From Gonocerus acuteangulatus (taxonomy: Eukaryota > Arthropoda > Insecta > Hemiptera > Coreidae): a DNA stretch of 64,000 bases. The notes under the pieces were generated by a model, which saw only the letters and a list, made by a program, of their open reading frames with translations, had not been told where the DNA came from and ran no database searches. Position 1 is the stretch's first letter. Each line of letters begins with the position of its first letter. Below are positions 46,660-58,355 of the stretch, one piece after another. Where the stretch lies: contig OX328124.1 in assembly GCA_946811695.1 (NCBI GenBank), positions 97,822,547 through 97,886,546 on the forward strand. Direction: 5' to 3'. The translations under genes and the position numbers were made by a program.

Positions 46660-46997
46660 GTGGGGGCCAGGTTAGCTCAGTGATAGAGCACTGGACGACT
46701 AAGTTGGAGGACCTGAGTTCAAATCCAGAGCAAGCACTAAAGATTTTTTCTTCTAGTGTCTTCGTTCATGGGTTGAATTCGGCCTCCCTGACCGTCCCTA
46801 GGCCAACCCAGCCTTTAATTAATTTAATAATGGGTACCTTGGGTGCTAATGACTTTAGCAGTAAAAGCAGCCAGGGGGAAAATCAGGCGGCTGGAGCATA
46901 GTACTGACCACACTATCTCCCTAGTGTGCCGTATGGTCATGAATCAGATACCTCTACAGTATCTGCCCCTCAGGGCCCTCGTGGCCTGTTACCGGAC

Positions 46998-47028
<31 letters not shown>
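46660..47028 (+). mobile_element. tRNA-derived SINE (type 2) with T-tail
   Basis: The head GGTTAGCTCAGTGATAGAGC (A box) and GAGTTCAAATCC (B box) are strongly tRNA-like. The body is about 290 bp and the 3' end is a run of about 28 T. Perfect 10-bp target duplications ATGATTATAG flank it (46,650-46,659; 47,029-47,038). Not a functional tRNA: the acceptor stem does not close. Confidence 0.8.
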
Positions 47029-47031
<3 letters not shown>

Positions 47032-47552
47032 ATTATAGATAGGAACCTATCTTTTTGAAGAATTAATCCAAATTTTCATTAATTTACACGGAATAACAAC
47101 GTTTTTTTCCCGACGAAGAGAAAAAAGTGTTTTCGATACTTCTTTTTATATAACATACATGATTATTTAAATAGTCCCTTCAGCAATTTAACTTAAGAGT
47201 GAGATATTTTAAGATTGAGCGTAGAAGAGCTAGCCACTGAACGAAGGGCTTCCATCTCCCTTCTATCTACACCCTAAGAAGTCGACCCTTCTCACTACCA
47301 ATGGATGCCAGACAAGCCTATTTGCGGAGAAAAGGACACGTACCTTCTTGATTTCTCCCGAACGTTAGCACTATTAATATCTAAAGTGTTATACCGGGAA
47401 GAATACTTACTAAAGATTCTGTTTGCAATGTAACATCTAAACATCTTTTGCCACATTTAAGACGAGATTTAATTTAGGGCATTGAGGATATTGAATAAGA
47501 ACCTCGGTATTCCAGAAGTAGGGGTCTATTTCACATCGAAATTCTTAAAGCG

Positions 47553-48150
47553 TCTATCAGTCCCGACGAATACAATTAATTCGAAAAAAACCTTCTGTTC
47601 CGCATGCGCTAAATTTTGAAGTTCTTGATTCCCGAAAGTTCCACCATTTGCAAACTTCCATTTCAAGGAAAAACAAGATACTTGAAACATTATAAAAACT
47701 GATTATGTCCCGTTTAAGACTAGGGAAGCCATTGAGAGTTCATACAAAGGAAATGATCTAATATTTATCAATACTTAGGCAAAGCTAAGGCTAAACAAGT
47801 TTTAAACCTCCTAGTGATAAGGTTATAACAGAGGGAATTTTTACCGCCAATTTCATGTACGGGGAATATAGGCTTTAACTAAACAATCTATTTGAAGAGA
47901 CTAAAGCTTAACTCGTTTTCAGCCGTAGCTTTGGCTAAGTATTGATAAATAGTAAACACTACCTCCCTTGCATGACCTCTCAAAGCCTTCCCTGGACCTA
48001 AATGAGACATAATCAGTATTTATTGAGTTTAAAGTAGCGTGTTGTTCATTCTGATGGAAATGCAAATGGCGGAACCGTCGGGAATATTTTCCTCAGAATT
48101 ACGCGCAAGCGAGATTAGAACTATTCCATCTAACTGAACGGGCTGTAGTA
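47553..48150. repeat. degenerate large inverted repeat
   Basis: Sequences such as ATTTATCAATACTTAG (47,761) and its complement (47,935), CTGATTATGTC (47,700) and its complement (48,008), and CCATTTGCA (47,643) and its complement (48,062) pair in order over about 200 bp per arm, with indels. An old fold-back transposon is likely. Confidence 0.55.
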
Positions 48151-49639
48151 AGCTCTAGTACTTGGTATTTGTTTGTTTGTTTTGATTATATGACTAGTAA
48201 TAATAACGCATTCTTATTTATTGATTGTTCTTGTTTATTGATCCTGGCTTTAACATTCAAAACTGAAAAGAGCATTACGCAGGAGCTGCACAACTAAAAA
48301 CATTCGTCAAAATGTGTGTGTATGTGTGTGGGGGGAAGGGGGGGGGGGTACGCGGTATTCCAGAAAAACCTACAATATGCTGCTCGGTATTCTAATAAAC
48401 CCGCCTTGCTCCGTATTTCAAATACCGCGCCTTGTCGAGCCTGCAAGAGCCATCTAGATTCCAGGAGCAGGATCTACTAGACATCAGCTGCTCTCTAGCC
48501 TTTTAAATAACCGAGATTTTCTTTAGAAGAAATGTGCTTTGTTATTTTTTGCGATTCACATCCGCAAACATCCAGTAATTTGTGACTTGCGATCGAAATA
48601 CTAACTAAAAAAAATATATTTTTTTTTCTATTTCATTAGTTGTCACTGCGGTGACTTTCAGTCCCTAAACGAAGAAATAGTCTTGTGTCGAAAGTGGCTA
48701 TCAGGCCAGGGGGCATGCTGGCCCATGGTCCCGAGCTGATCATATAGAAGAGCACCGAGGAAATACACGGAAAACAGAGCTTGTGTTCTAGTATTCCTTT
48801 TATGTGTTGAGAACTTTCCTGTGATTATCTATGCCGATTGTCTAGAAAGGAAGGAGTTATAGACTTTCTAGAACACCCTTTGCAGAAAACATTAAATCCA
48901 CGGAACTAATTTAACATCTAAGCACAAAAATAAAAAAATAAAGTGTATTTACTGTCAGACTTTTTTTTCCATCAACCTCAATAAAAAAATAAAATAAACG
49001 AATGTTTATTAGTTCTGTTTGTGTAATTTTAACTACCCTCATGTCAAGATTTTATTAAAATGTAATCCTCATACTACAATGTCTTATAAATTTTAAGGTC
49101 CTAAGGAGTAAAAAATTGTAATTAAAAAGGTAATTTATATACTGACGGACTTAGATATTATCTTAGTTTATTGAGGTGCCATTTTTATTTTCATAATTTG
49201 TCCATTACACCTAGTTTAAATAAATTGTCTGCTAGCATCAATAGAAAATGGCATCTTTTGTTTTTTGTGTACTTCTGTATTAATTTATAGTCACATATAT
49301 TTCTAGTAATGCACTATTTATGTAAATTCTATTTATTTTGGAAACCGAAAAAAAAAATGTTCGTTTTTATGTGGCTATGTTAGTATTTGTCGATCACGTT
49401 TTCCCCCAAAACTAATAAATTTGCAGTCCGATAAAGGAGTAAGTACATTAGAAAAAAAAATGCCAAACATTAAACAGGAATACAAAACTTACACTTCTTA
49501 CAAAAAACGAAAAACGCGTAATATCAAGTAATAATGCTAAACCAAGCTTCTTAACTGCAATAGATTGCTGACTCACAGCCTGATAAGACCTCAGTCACAA
49601 TATAATTATAATAAATCTTACTAAAAATAAAATTTATTA
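48151..49639. other. no gene seen
   Basis: A possible HINE 5' remnant at 48,262 and a GT/G-rich patch at 48,317-48,350; otherwise AT-rich. Confidence 0.45.
48262..48312 (+). mobile_element. possible HINE family A 5' end remnant
   Basis: GAGCATTACGCAGGAGCTGC followed by ACAACTAAAAACATTC aligns with the family A 5' end and its subterminal repeat, but no 3' end follows. Confidence 0.35.
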
Positions 49640-50120
49640 TCTATTATATAAAAATGAATCGCTAAATTTGTTGGTAAGCGTAAATGTCGAGAACAACTGA
49701 ACCGATTTCGCTAATTCTTTTTTTATAATAATCCTTGAACTACGAGGATGGTTCTTACGAAGAGAAAAATTTAAAAAATTGCCTGAAAAGGTCGAAAAAC
49801 AACACTTTTCGGGTCTTTATCACTTCCTCAACGCAAATTCATTTTTAAATAAAAACATATGTTCTCAATTATAATATTTTTAACAGTTAACGTATTTGTG
49901 TATCTATTATATAAAAATGGATCGCTAAATGTGTTGGTAAGCGCAAATCTCGAGAACAACTGAACCGATTTCGCTAATTCTTATTTTATAATATTCCTTG
50001 AAGTACGAGGATGGTTCTTACGGAGCGAAAAATTAAAAAAATTATATTTTTAACAATTAACGTATTATGTTATTTGTGTACAAGCAAAAATTTACTATAA
50101 CAGTGATTATAAGAACATGT

Positions 50121-50329
50121 GGAGGTCCGGTGGCCGTGAGTGTTAAGGCTTGAGAACTTAACACCCCGTACCAAGGGTCGTGGTTTCAATTCCCACTATA
50201 GGGTGGTGGCTTTTCTTTAGAAAAAATGAAAGGCATCAGCCCTATCCTGTCTAGAAACGGTGGTAACCTATAGATAACCCGTCCTAAAATTCGTATTGAA
50301 TAATAATGGACGTTAAAATTTAAATAAAT
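50121..50329 (+). mobile_element. tRNA-derived SINE (type 3) inside Helitron
   Basis: An A-box-like GGTGGCCGTGAGTG segment and a B-box-like GGTTTCAATTCC head the element. The tail ends TAAATAAATA. Flanking repeats AAGAACATGT and AAGGACATGT (50,111-50,120 and 50,330-50,339) match the single uninterrupted site in the other Helitron copy, confirming the edges. Confidence 0.72.
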
Positions 50330-50684
50330 AAGGACATGTAATCACTAGGTGACATTAGAATCACATGTTAATAATGCAATTTCAATTGATTTATATTTGC
50401 GTTAACGAAGTAAAAAAGACTCCACTTTTCTATATTCCCATACAAAAGATTCGTAATAATACTTAAAGGTCAATTTGAACTTTCTTACCATACCATAAAG
50501 TTTAAGTGTTAGTGGAGGGGAAATATACCATCGTAAATTTATACGATGGTAACGTTACTCAAAAACTAATTGTCTATGGTAAAATGTAAATTATCTGTGG
50601 CAATATGTCACTTGAAATGTAAACGTCTCTTTCCTGTGCATCTATAATATTACAAATGTGTTGTGTCTTTGTGTCTTACTAAAT

Positions 50685-51112
50685 ATGCCTCCTATAAGAA
50701 GGCGGACATGTTTATGCAGAAGTACCCGAAATGCAATGAATCAAATTAATTATCAATTTCTAATCGTACTGGCCAGGAACGTAAATATTGCAATGAGCGT
50801 GGAAGAATTCGGTTAAGACAGACCCGTGAAGCGCGACATTCGACTAATAATGGTGCAAGTTTGAATCGAGCTGCTGTGAATTCATTACAGTGCCTGCAGC
50901 TGGGTTGCTATTGGCCCTATGAACTCAGTTCGACTATAAACAAATCCCACGGGCAGTCATTAAGTGTTTGTGGTCTTAATCTAGAAAACCCATGTTTCTC
51001 GCATGGTCAATTGTATGTTGCCTGTTACCGTGTTGGAAAACCATCTGCTCTGTTTGTTTACGCGCCAGGTAATCAAACAAAACATATCGTGTACCATAAA
51101 GTACTACAATAA
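50685..51112 (+). pseudogene. Helitron protein with N-terminus joined to helicase C-terminus
   Basis: Starts MPPIRRRTCLCRS, shifts frame near 50,760, and from 50,861 stays open to the stop at 51,112. The last part reads HGQLYVACYRVGKPSALFVY, the Pif1/RecD-type helicase motif VI region (usual form SHGQLYVACSRVG) that ends Helitron proteins. More than 1,000 internal codons, including Rep and most helicase motifs, are deleted. It is a coding relic of a non-autonomous Helitron. Confidence 0.75.
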
Positions 51113-51376
51113 AAATGAAACTTAATTTAGAATAAGTAAAAATAAAATGAAAGTAGGTATCATAATAAGAAATTTTTTAGTGACTATTAAAAGAATTTTA
51201 AGTGTTTTATAATTTTTATTTTTTGACATAATGTGATTGTTGACGTATTAAGTTTCTTTTTTCTTTTTTTTTTTTATCTTAGTTGCTGACCCGATGTCCC
51301 ATATATCAGAATATGTATTAAAAAAAAAATTAAAGAATCCTCTGTTAGGCGGCACGAAGTTCGCCGGGTCAGCTAG

Positions 51377-52883
51377 TTTGAAATAAAATTCGCACTCACA
51401 TCCGAAAAACAAATTGATTTAACGTGAACATGTGAATGATTCGAAAAATAAATAAAATATGGAAAAATTAATTTTTTAATACAAAACAATTACCTATATA
51501 TGACCTATGACTATTCTTCCAAAAAATGAATCCGCAGTTAAAAATTCATTTTTGCAAAATAGACATATTTGTCGTTGAAATGCCCTTGATTTTGCGTTGA
51601 TTGGGCGAAACAGGCCTCGGATTCGAATTCAGCGACTCTCAGAACCATGGAACCTGTAGTTCTTTCTTCTTAAACGACTTTATACGAAATTTTATCTTCA
51701 AATTCCCTTAAACCTGACGAGCTGGATTGAAACAGCCTCAGGATTCGGATTCAGCGTGTCGAAATACATAAGAATATATGTATGGTGTCTTTGGAGTACA
51801 CTACGTTTTATATTTTGTGTGTCTGTGTAATTATTTAGCAGAATTTTGGGGATTAAAAATCATATAAGGAAGGAATTGGATTACTTCTTTTTTTTAGGAT
51901 CGAGAAAACTAAATACCTGAATAAATGATGTAATATTTTGTTACTGGTTTAATCTACTGTAAATAAATCAATATTTGCCTAATTTAAATACTTAATTATT
52001 GATTAAATAATAAAATTACTAATATGTTTAATTTATAAAATTAGCCAATCAATATTTGCGTAGAATCGTTAGGGAGTGGATAGGAAGTCATTATCTCCCC
52101 GGAACACACACCAGCTGATTGGGTGAAATTTATAATTAATGTAGCCAACGGGAAGTTGCAAATGACAATTACCTTCATCCTCTTCGGCTTATCTGTGCTT
52201 TCAACCACAAATCCCAGATTAACTTCAGATGGCTTCCCTCTATTGTTGTGTCATTACCAAGTTGCCCATCTCAAGTAATTATTGATACAAAGAAACTCTA
52301 TCTATCTTCATTCCGTTGAACCACGAATGTTGTAAATTTTATTTTTATTGTAAATATTTAAATTAAATAGATCTTGAAGTATTAAAATAGTAAGACATGC
52401 AAATTTTGATCATATTTTTTTATTATTGTAAAAAATGTATATTAAGTAGGTTATTGTCTTTTTTCCTTCTGTGTCTCATCTTTTTACCTAAGTAAATGAG
52501 TTTTATTTTGTTTATTTATTGAATGCATCGAATCTTCAAACCCTAACCTTATATTGTCATGTATTAATTGCATGTGTACCAGTAATGTTTGCTGCCTTAC
52601 GTTTTTGCTTAACTAATGAGAAAGATGTTTATAGAAAATAAACTACAAAAACTGTTAAATGGAATTGCTTTTTATTGCAGAGTTTGTTAAATAAAACAAA
52701 TTAGTTGTTGTTGTGGGTGGTAGTTTTTTTTTTTTTTTAATTAATTTAGTGCTTTACCTTAGTTCAAGCAAATTTGTCTTAGATGAGTCGTTAGCCAATC
52801 TCCTTACTATAAAACGTCCATAGTTTGGAAATCTCCCCAGAGAAGGATCATTTTTTACAATATTTTACAATTGTTCCAGGTAT

Positions 52884-52919
<36 letters not shown>

Positions 52920-53105
52920 CAAATCGCAGGAAATACATCATGTACGCGCGTCTCCGTTCTGACAGTAACCGCCGGAAACTGACCATGGAGGAACCATTCC
53001 GAGTGACATCGCTTTATTAAAAATCGCATAACTTCCATGTAAAAATACGGTTTCAAGATTTACATGAATATATCCGAAAATCCCAAGAAAAATCTAGTAT
53101 ACTTA
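51377..53105. other. no gene seen
   Basis: Contains the 145-bp diverged repeat at 51.6 kb and an A-run at 52,887-52,917. Confidence 0.45.
51560..51770. repeat. diverged tandem repeat, period about 145 bp
   Basis: GGCCTCGGATTCGAATTCAG and GCCTCAGGATTCGGATTCAG, with similar upstream sequence, recur about 145 bp apart; probably a transposon tail. Confidence 0.5.
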
Positions 53106-53879
53106 TAGTCCGTCGGCCCGTGTACATTTTATGCAACGATTTTTAAGATTCTTCATTTTTTTACTATTCATTGTTCTCGTCTTAACTAGAACAGTGCCAC
53201 TTGTCAGCTGGCTAGGTAGCGGTGGGTTTGGCTGCGGGGGTGTTCCAAACTTCGGAAAAATATGAAAATGTGAAACGATTTTAAGATTCATGAAATTTTT
53301 TGGAGAAACGCCTTTCATTATATTGCAGTCATTGGCACTTGTCAGCTGGCCGGCCAGCGGTGGACTGCTTGTCAGCTGGGGGTCTAAACTTGGCAAAAAT
53401 ACGAAATTCTGAAACGATTTTAAGATTGCTGAAATTTTGGTGGTTACTAGTATTTGTAGTGAGATTAACGAAAAACATTGTCAGCTGCCCATATCTTGGT
53501 GAAAAACATGTCAGCTGGGGGGGGGGGGTATAAGCGCTGAGCGTATGGCGCGCGCTCCGCATTATACCGCCAGCTGGCAACTTTTCCACCCACATATAAG
53601 CAGCTGACAATTTGTTTCGTCAATGTTATTACGAATACTACCTACTAACAAAATTTCAGGAATCTTAATATAGTTTTTGACTATTTAATAGCGAAAGCAT
53701 GCTTATATTGATTACAACTTCTGAATATATTGAAACAATCCTTAAGAGGTGTAGAGCTTCGTCACGTTTTAGCAATCCTAGCAGCTTGTATGCTTGATCC
53801 CCGATGGCTATACGCCTAATATCGAGTAGGTATAAATCTACTGTAAAGTAGATTGAAAAAAAAAATACCTATACGTCGA

Positions 53880-54180
53880 TGTTTAAAATCTAAAATAAAC
53901 AAACAAGAACCTTCAAGTTTACCTCCACTGGATTACGGATGGGCTATTGAAGATGATATATAAACCTGTAAATGGTTTGACGGCGAACAATTCCGTGGAG
54001 TAGTTGATATGATTGTTCGAGTTCAGCAATTCACTGAAGTTATTAGAACTATTTATTTTCTATGCTTTATTAATGTTTAATCATTTTATCAATAACAGTA
54101 TTTTCAGCTGAAAGACACCAAGAAGAGGATGACCGCACAATTACTGCGGGGGGGGGGGGGGGGGGGTGATGATTCTGAAG
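53880..54180 (+). pseudogene. coding-like stretch in fold-back centre, unrecognised
   Basis: One frame reads PPLDYGWAIEDDI, stop, TCKWFDGEQFRGVVDMIVRV then QQFTE. About 80 bp later a good acceptor (TATTTTCAG) is followed by AERHQEEDDRTITA. It could be a captured two-exon gene fragment with a 3' acidic region. A stop codon and a G-run break it. Family unknown. Confidence 0.25.
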
Positions 54181-54249
54181 GTGATTGAAACGATTCAAAT
54201 TTTCTTTTTATTACAAAGTTTTATTAGTATACTATTATTATTATTTTTT

Positions 54250-54425
54250 ATTTTTTTTATACGGCGCATCAACAAATCTTGGCTATTAGCGCCGACATCC
54301 AGGGTGCAGCCAGGAATTTTCTCAGCGAGCTGAGATGAGAAATTTTCTGGCACCGGTGGGGATCGAACCCACCATCTCCCGCTTATGAATCTAGCGCACT
54401 AGCCACTAGACCACGGGAGACCCCC
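54250..54425 (-). mobile_element. tRNA-derived SINE (type 1) inside fold-back centre
   Basis: Minus-strand copy with B box complement GGGGATCGAACC and 3' body motif ATTAGCGCCGACATCC. Flanked by (TTA)n, which probably served as target. Confidence 0.78.
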
Positions 54426-55254
54426 TATTATTATTATGATACTATTATTATTATTATGATTAATTGTATAATAGTTTCTTATTACCAATACAGTATTTTA
54501 TACAAATAAATGACATATTTTTTCATCATACCTTAATGCAAATACATGATATATTTTAACGTTGATAATGAATATGTTCATTTACAATCAATATATTCAG
54601 AAGTTGTAATCAATATAAGCATGCTTTCGCTATTAAATAGTCAAAAACTATATTAAGATTCCTGAAATTTTGTTAGTAGGTAGTATTCGTAATAAGATTG
54701 GCGAAACAAATTGTCAGCTGCTTATATGTGGGTGGAAAAGTTGTCAGCTGGCGGTATAATGCGGAGCGCGCGCCATACGCTCAGCGCTTATACCCCCCCC
54801 CCCAGCTGACATGTTTTCCACCAAGATATGAGCACCTGACAATGTTTTTCGTTAATCTCACTACAAATACTAGTAACCACCAAAATTTCAGCAATCTTAA
54901 AATCGTTTCAAAATTTCGTATTGTTGCTAAGTTTAGACCCCCAGCTGACAAGCAGTCCACCGCTGGCCGGCCAGCTGACAAGTGCCAATGATTATTGTTT
55001 AATGAAAGGTGTTTCTCCAAAAATTTTCATGAATCTTAAAATCGTTTCACATTTTCATATTTTTTTTTTGAACACCCCCGCAGCCAAACCCACCGCTACC
55101 TAGCCAGCTGACAACTGGCACTGTTCTAGTTAAGACGAGTACAATCAATAGTGAAAAAATGAAGAATTTTAAAAATCGTTGCATGAAATGTACACGGGCC
55201 GACGGACTATTATAAAACGTCTATCTAGACGCAAAACCATCAACGTTGCGTTTT

Positions 55255-55520
55255 TTTTTTTTGTTGTTTTTTTTGCGGGTTAATGAACTTCCCCTTTCAA
55301 ATTAAATAAAGTATTTTTGTACCAATTTTACTAAAATCGGTCAGTTTTTGAGTCAGCTAGAGACAAATATATATACATTTACCTATATATGTGTGTGTGT
55401 ATGTAAACGTCGTTCCATACATTCGTATTTATGCGACGTTCACAATTTATGAGTTCTGAACTTCCGGATTGCGCCATGAGATCAAACGGGGTTCCTCCCT
55501 ATGGAGGGAGGGAAGCGACT
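55255..55520 (+). mobile_element. HINE family B, 3' end remnant
   Basis: GCGGGTTAATGAACTTCCCC, the ATTTTACTAAAATCGG motif, an (AT)/(GT) tract, CTTCCGGATTGCGCCATGAG and a decayed 3' hairpin (GGTTCCTCCCTATGGAGGGAGGGAAGCG) match family B copies. The CTAAA terminus is lost and the 5' part is absent. Confidence 0.6.
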
Positions 55521-56999
55521 CGAAGAAATTATACTATAATAATAAATGAGCCGAGATTCGCAAACTTATATGTTACCCGCTGAGATATTATTTTTAGTCT
55601 TCTTTCCTGTTCCAAATTATATTTCCTCATAAGGAGAACAAGTGGGTAAGTAGGGCACTGTAGGTGAGCACACTGCTGAGATCACGTGACAATAGGTGTA
55701 TAATTAAGGGAGGGTTCGAGGTGAATTATTGGACTAGGTGCCACCATTACTCACCCCTCACCCTAACTACACTATCTCATACCGAATAATTACTAAATAA
55801 TACATTCATCATCAGCTATTTAAACTCATATTATTTTTATGTAATTAAAAATATTACACCCCTTAAGACACATTTTTCTAATATTTCGGAATCAAAAATA
55901 CACTTATAAAAGTAGATTGTATTAATTCTAAATGGAATGTTGTGATAAAAAATAGCAAAATACTACTCTTTTCCTATTCTAAGTAAACAGATTCTGTTTA
56001 CTTAGTCTGACAAAGTTTAATATTTTATTAAATACATTGAATCTTTTGATTGTAGTCAGAAATTGGTAGAATTTCTCGGGGAATATTTTCAGATTAGAAA
56101 GAATTTATTTAAGAATAATATACTATAAGAGAAAATTGACAAAAATATAAAAAACAACATCCAATTTTCCGCGGGAAGAATGTGCGCCTGGAGAAAATTG
56201 TAGCAATTTCGTCGGATTAGATCAATCTGGACCAAATATAGCACATCCTGGTTTTGATATCTGCTCCATTTATTTTTCAGGTCAAAAAAACAATCTTTGA
56301 GGAAACAATCCTACCTGTAGGATATATTTTATATTTCGAAATTGATTATAGTGACATAATCCAAGACTATTTTGTATGTTATATGGTTAATTTCCGATAC
56401 TTTTACGATTTAGCGGGATCTAGCGAGTATGTTCTTGAACATTGGCATCCCATAATATAGAATGCATGAAATTTCAATTTAAAAAACATATTATTTTTAT
56501 TTCTTTCAAAACGTTTTTGTTAACTAGTGCGTTTTATATAATATTTGTTTAGAATAACGTTAAATAAAAAATATTGCTCTGCATTGTCAAATTTTTCAAA
56601 GAACTGTATTTTAATATCATGCCCGTTTTGGCGAAAAATATTAGAAGAACTGCTCTTCCGTATAATAATGAAGTAAAACGTGAGGTAAAAATGTATTTAA
56701 TAAAATATCAGGTCATTAGGTAGTAATGTTGATTTTTAATATTCTGCCTGTTTATGTTCCTCCCTTTTCAATGTTTTTCTTCTTACATTTTTTGTTTGTT
56801 ACAGCATTATATACACTTCTATTTATCATGTTATGTGATACTTATTTATTCTGTGCTAAAATTTCAATTTGAAATGGATCTCCCAAGACACCACTTTCAC
56901 CATCTTATGCTTTGGGGATTTAAAAAAAAAAAGAGAATATGCTGCTTCAAGTTATTGAAAACGTCTAAAAATATATGGCAAAAATGACATTCGTTAGCG
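55521..56999. other. no gene supported
   Basis: Only the doubtful terminal-exon-like frame at 56.3 kb. Confidence 0.4.
56276..56460 (+). CDS. possible terminal exon, unrecognised
   Basis: A good acceptor (TTTATTTTTCAG) precedes an open frame of about 60 codons, VKKTIFEETILPVGYILYFE, ending LEHWHPII and stop. No family recognised; acidic/aromatic composition. Could be chance. Confidence 0.2.
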
Positions 57000-57175
57000 A
57001 ATATTGCAGCAGTTGTTTAAACAATTTCGAGCGGGAAACCGCAAGCCTGAAAACGAGCCTTGAACGGACTCCTGCAGGCTACTGGAGAAGAAAATACTGT
57101 TGTAACAATCGAAGAGCTAACAGAAAAACTTGGATCGACGCATTCTACAGTTCACCGACATAAACCGACATTAAT
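57000..57175 (+). pseudogene. mariner-like transposase N-terminal fragment
   Basis: One frame gives QQLFKQFRAGNRKPENEP, as in WFKRFR.G...L.D.PRSGRP of mariner proteins. A second gives NTVVTIEELTEKLGSTHSTV followed by HRH, the second helix-turn-helix of the DNA-binding domain. A frameshift and stop lie between. No catalytic domain follows. Confidence 0.6.
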
Positions 57176-58150
57176 TATGTGAACACCTGATTTCAATAAC
57201 TACTTTTAATAAATCCATTGATAAAAGAATATACATATATATTTTATGATGTAGTATACCATTTTGTAAGCGTTTATCTGAAAATTATTCTTGACGTTAA
57301 TTAGTTCTACTCCAGGCTGATTAATAGTTATTCATTGATTAAAAGTTATATTACACCAAGAATTCTCTTGAAAGCAAACTTTTTGAAGAATTTAGATATA
57401 ATAAATGAAGGAGAACTTATGATTTATAGTCCATTCCAGAAACTTAAGTCAATATAAATTTATCCATTGACTATCTGTTGAAGGGGAATCTATTGAGAAG
57501 GCATCATAAACCATAGAAGAATGATATAATTGAGAGAGAGCTTCGGTAGCGACTCTTTTAAAGAACCATTAATCTTATGGCCATGGTACATTCTGCCTTC
57601 CTTATCGGTTCTACTTTTCATTCGAAGAATAATCACCTTCAAGAAGGAAAATTATCATTATATACATATAATTTATATATTTTCTTGGGAATTGGTTTTA
57701 TATGAACCCTTATTTTTAATGGTTAATATGTTTTGTAAATTCTTCAAGCTTTAGTAAAGCCGCAGGATTTAATTACTGATGCCAACGTTTATTCAGTTCC
57801 TCAATAAGTTATACATTAAATTATTAAACCTTTAATGTTCATTACTCAACTATTTCAGTGCTCGGAATAATAAAACAACCAAATGTCAAAACCGAATTGG
57901 TTGTGTTCCTAACCAAATGTCAATACTTTCTTTTACCAAATCATACTTTTTTTTTATTTTGTCACCCTTCAGTGACAGCTTATACGGAGGAAAACAGGTT
58001 AGGTTGATTATTCGATGAATGTGCTTACAGGAAAGGCCAACATAAGTCACGAAAACGGGTCGTTTGTGTGTATACATTTATAATCTGTTCGCGCTACCCT
58101 ATCTATAAAAAGTCCTAACTAGTAGGATCTTCCGTGCCATTAGTGAAGGA
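57176..58150. other. no feature seen
   Basis: AT-rich, no element recognised. Confidence 0.5.
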
Positions 58151-58160
58151 ATAAAAAGCA

Positions 58161-58345
58161 TTTTTTTTTTCTTTTTTTTTACGGCGCATCTACATCTAGG
58201 TCATTAGCGCCGACATCCAGGGTGCAGCGAGGAATTTTACCAGCGAGCCGTGGGATGATAAAATTCCTGCCGGAGGTTGGGAATCGAACCCACCATCTCC
58301 CGATTATGAATCCAAGGCGCTAGCCTTTAGACCACGGGAGACCCC
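58161..58345 (-). mobile_element. tRNA-derived SINE (type 1)
   Basis: Complete minus-strand copy, from the poly-T (A-tail complement) to GGGAGACCCC. Perfect flanking repeats ATAAAAAGCA lie at 58,151-58,160 and 58,346-58,355. Confidence 0.83.
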
Positions 58346-58355
58346 ATAAAAAGCA

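Larger units (their letters stand above)
49640..51376 (+). mobile_element. Helitron copy 2, with duplicated 5' end
   Basis: The 5' TC starts after A at 49,639. A second complete 5' terminus starts at 49,903, also after A. The single 3' end is GGCGGCACGAAGTTCGCCGG, GTCAG and CTAG, followed by T. A tRNA-derived SINE is inserted at 50,121. It shares long stretches with the Helitron copy at 35.3-39.9 kb. Confidence 0.8.
53106..55209. mobile_element. 2.1-kb fold-back rich in TGTCAGCTG
   Basis: Arms 53,106-53,734 and 54,589-55,209 are inverted copies of about 620 bp, starting TAGTCCGTCGGCCCGTGTAC. A TA at each end may be the target duplication. Each arm has about seven CAGCTG sites, most as TGTCAGCTG. 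The 854-bp centre holds a SINE and a coding-like stretch. Superfamily not assigned. Confidence 0.65.

Noticed and set aside
46668..46740. Possible genuine tRNA gene
   Set aside because: tRNA-like head of a 369-bp SINE with target duplications.
46428..46901. 157-codon open frame
   Set aside because: Most of it translates the T-tailed SINE; no protein similarity.
53300..55020. Mirror-image open frames of 77-97 codons
   Set aside because: Products of the inverted arms; low-complexity and not protein-like.
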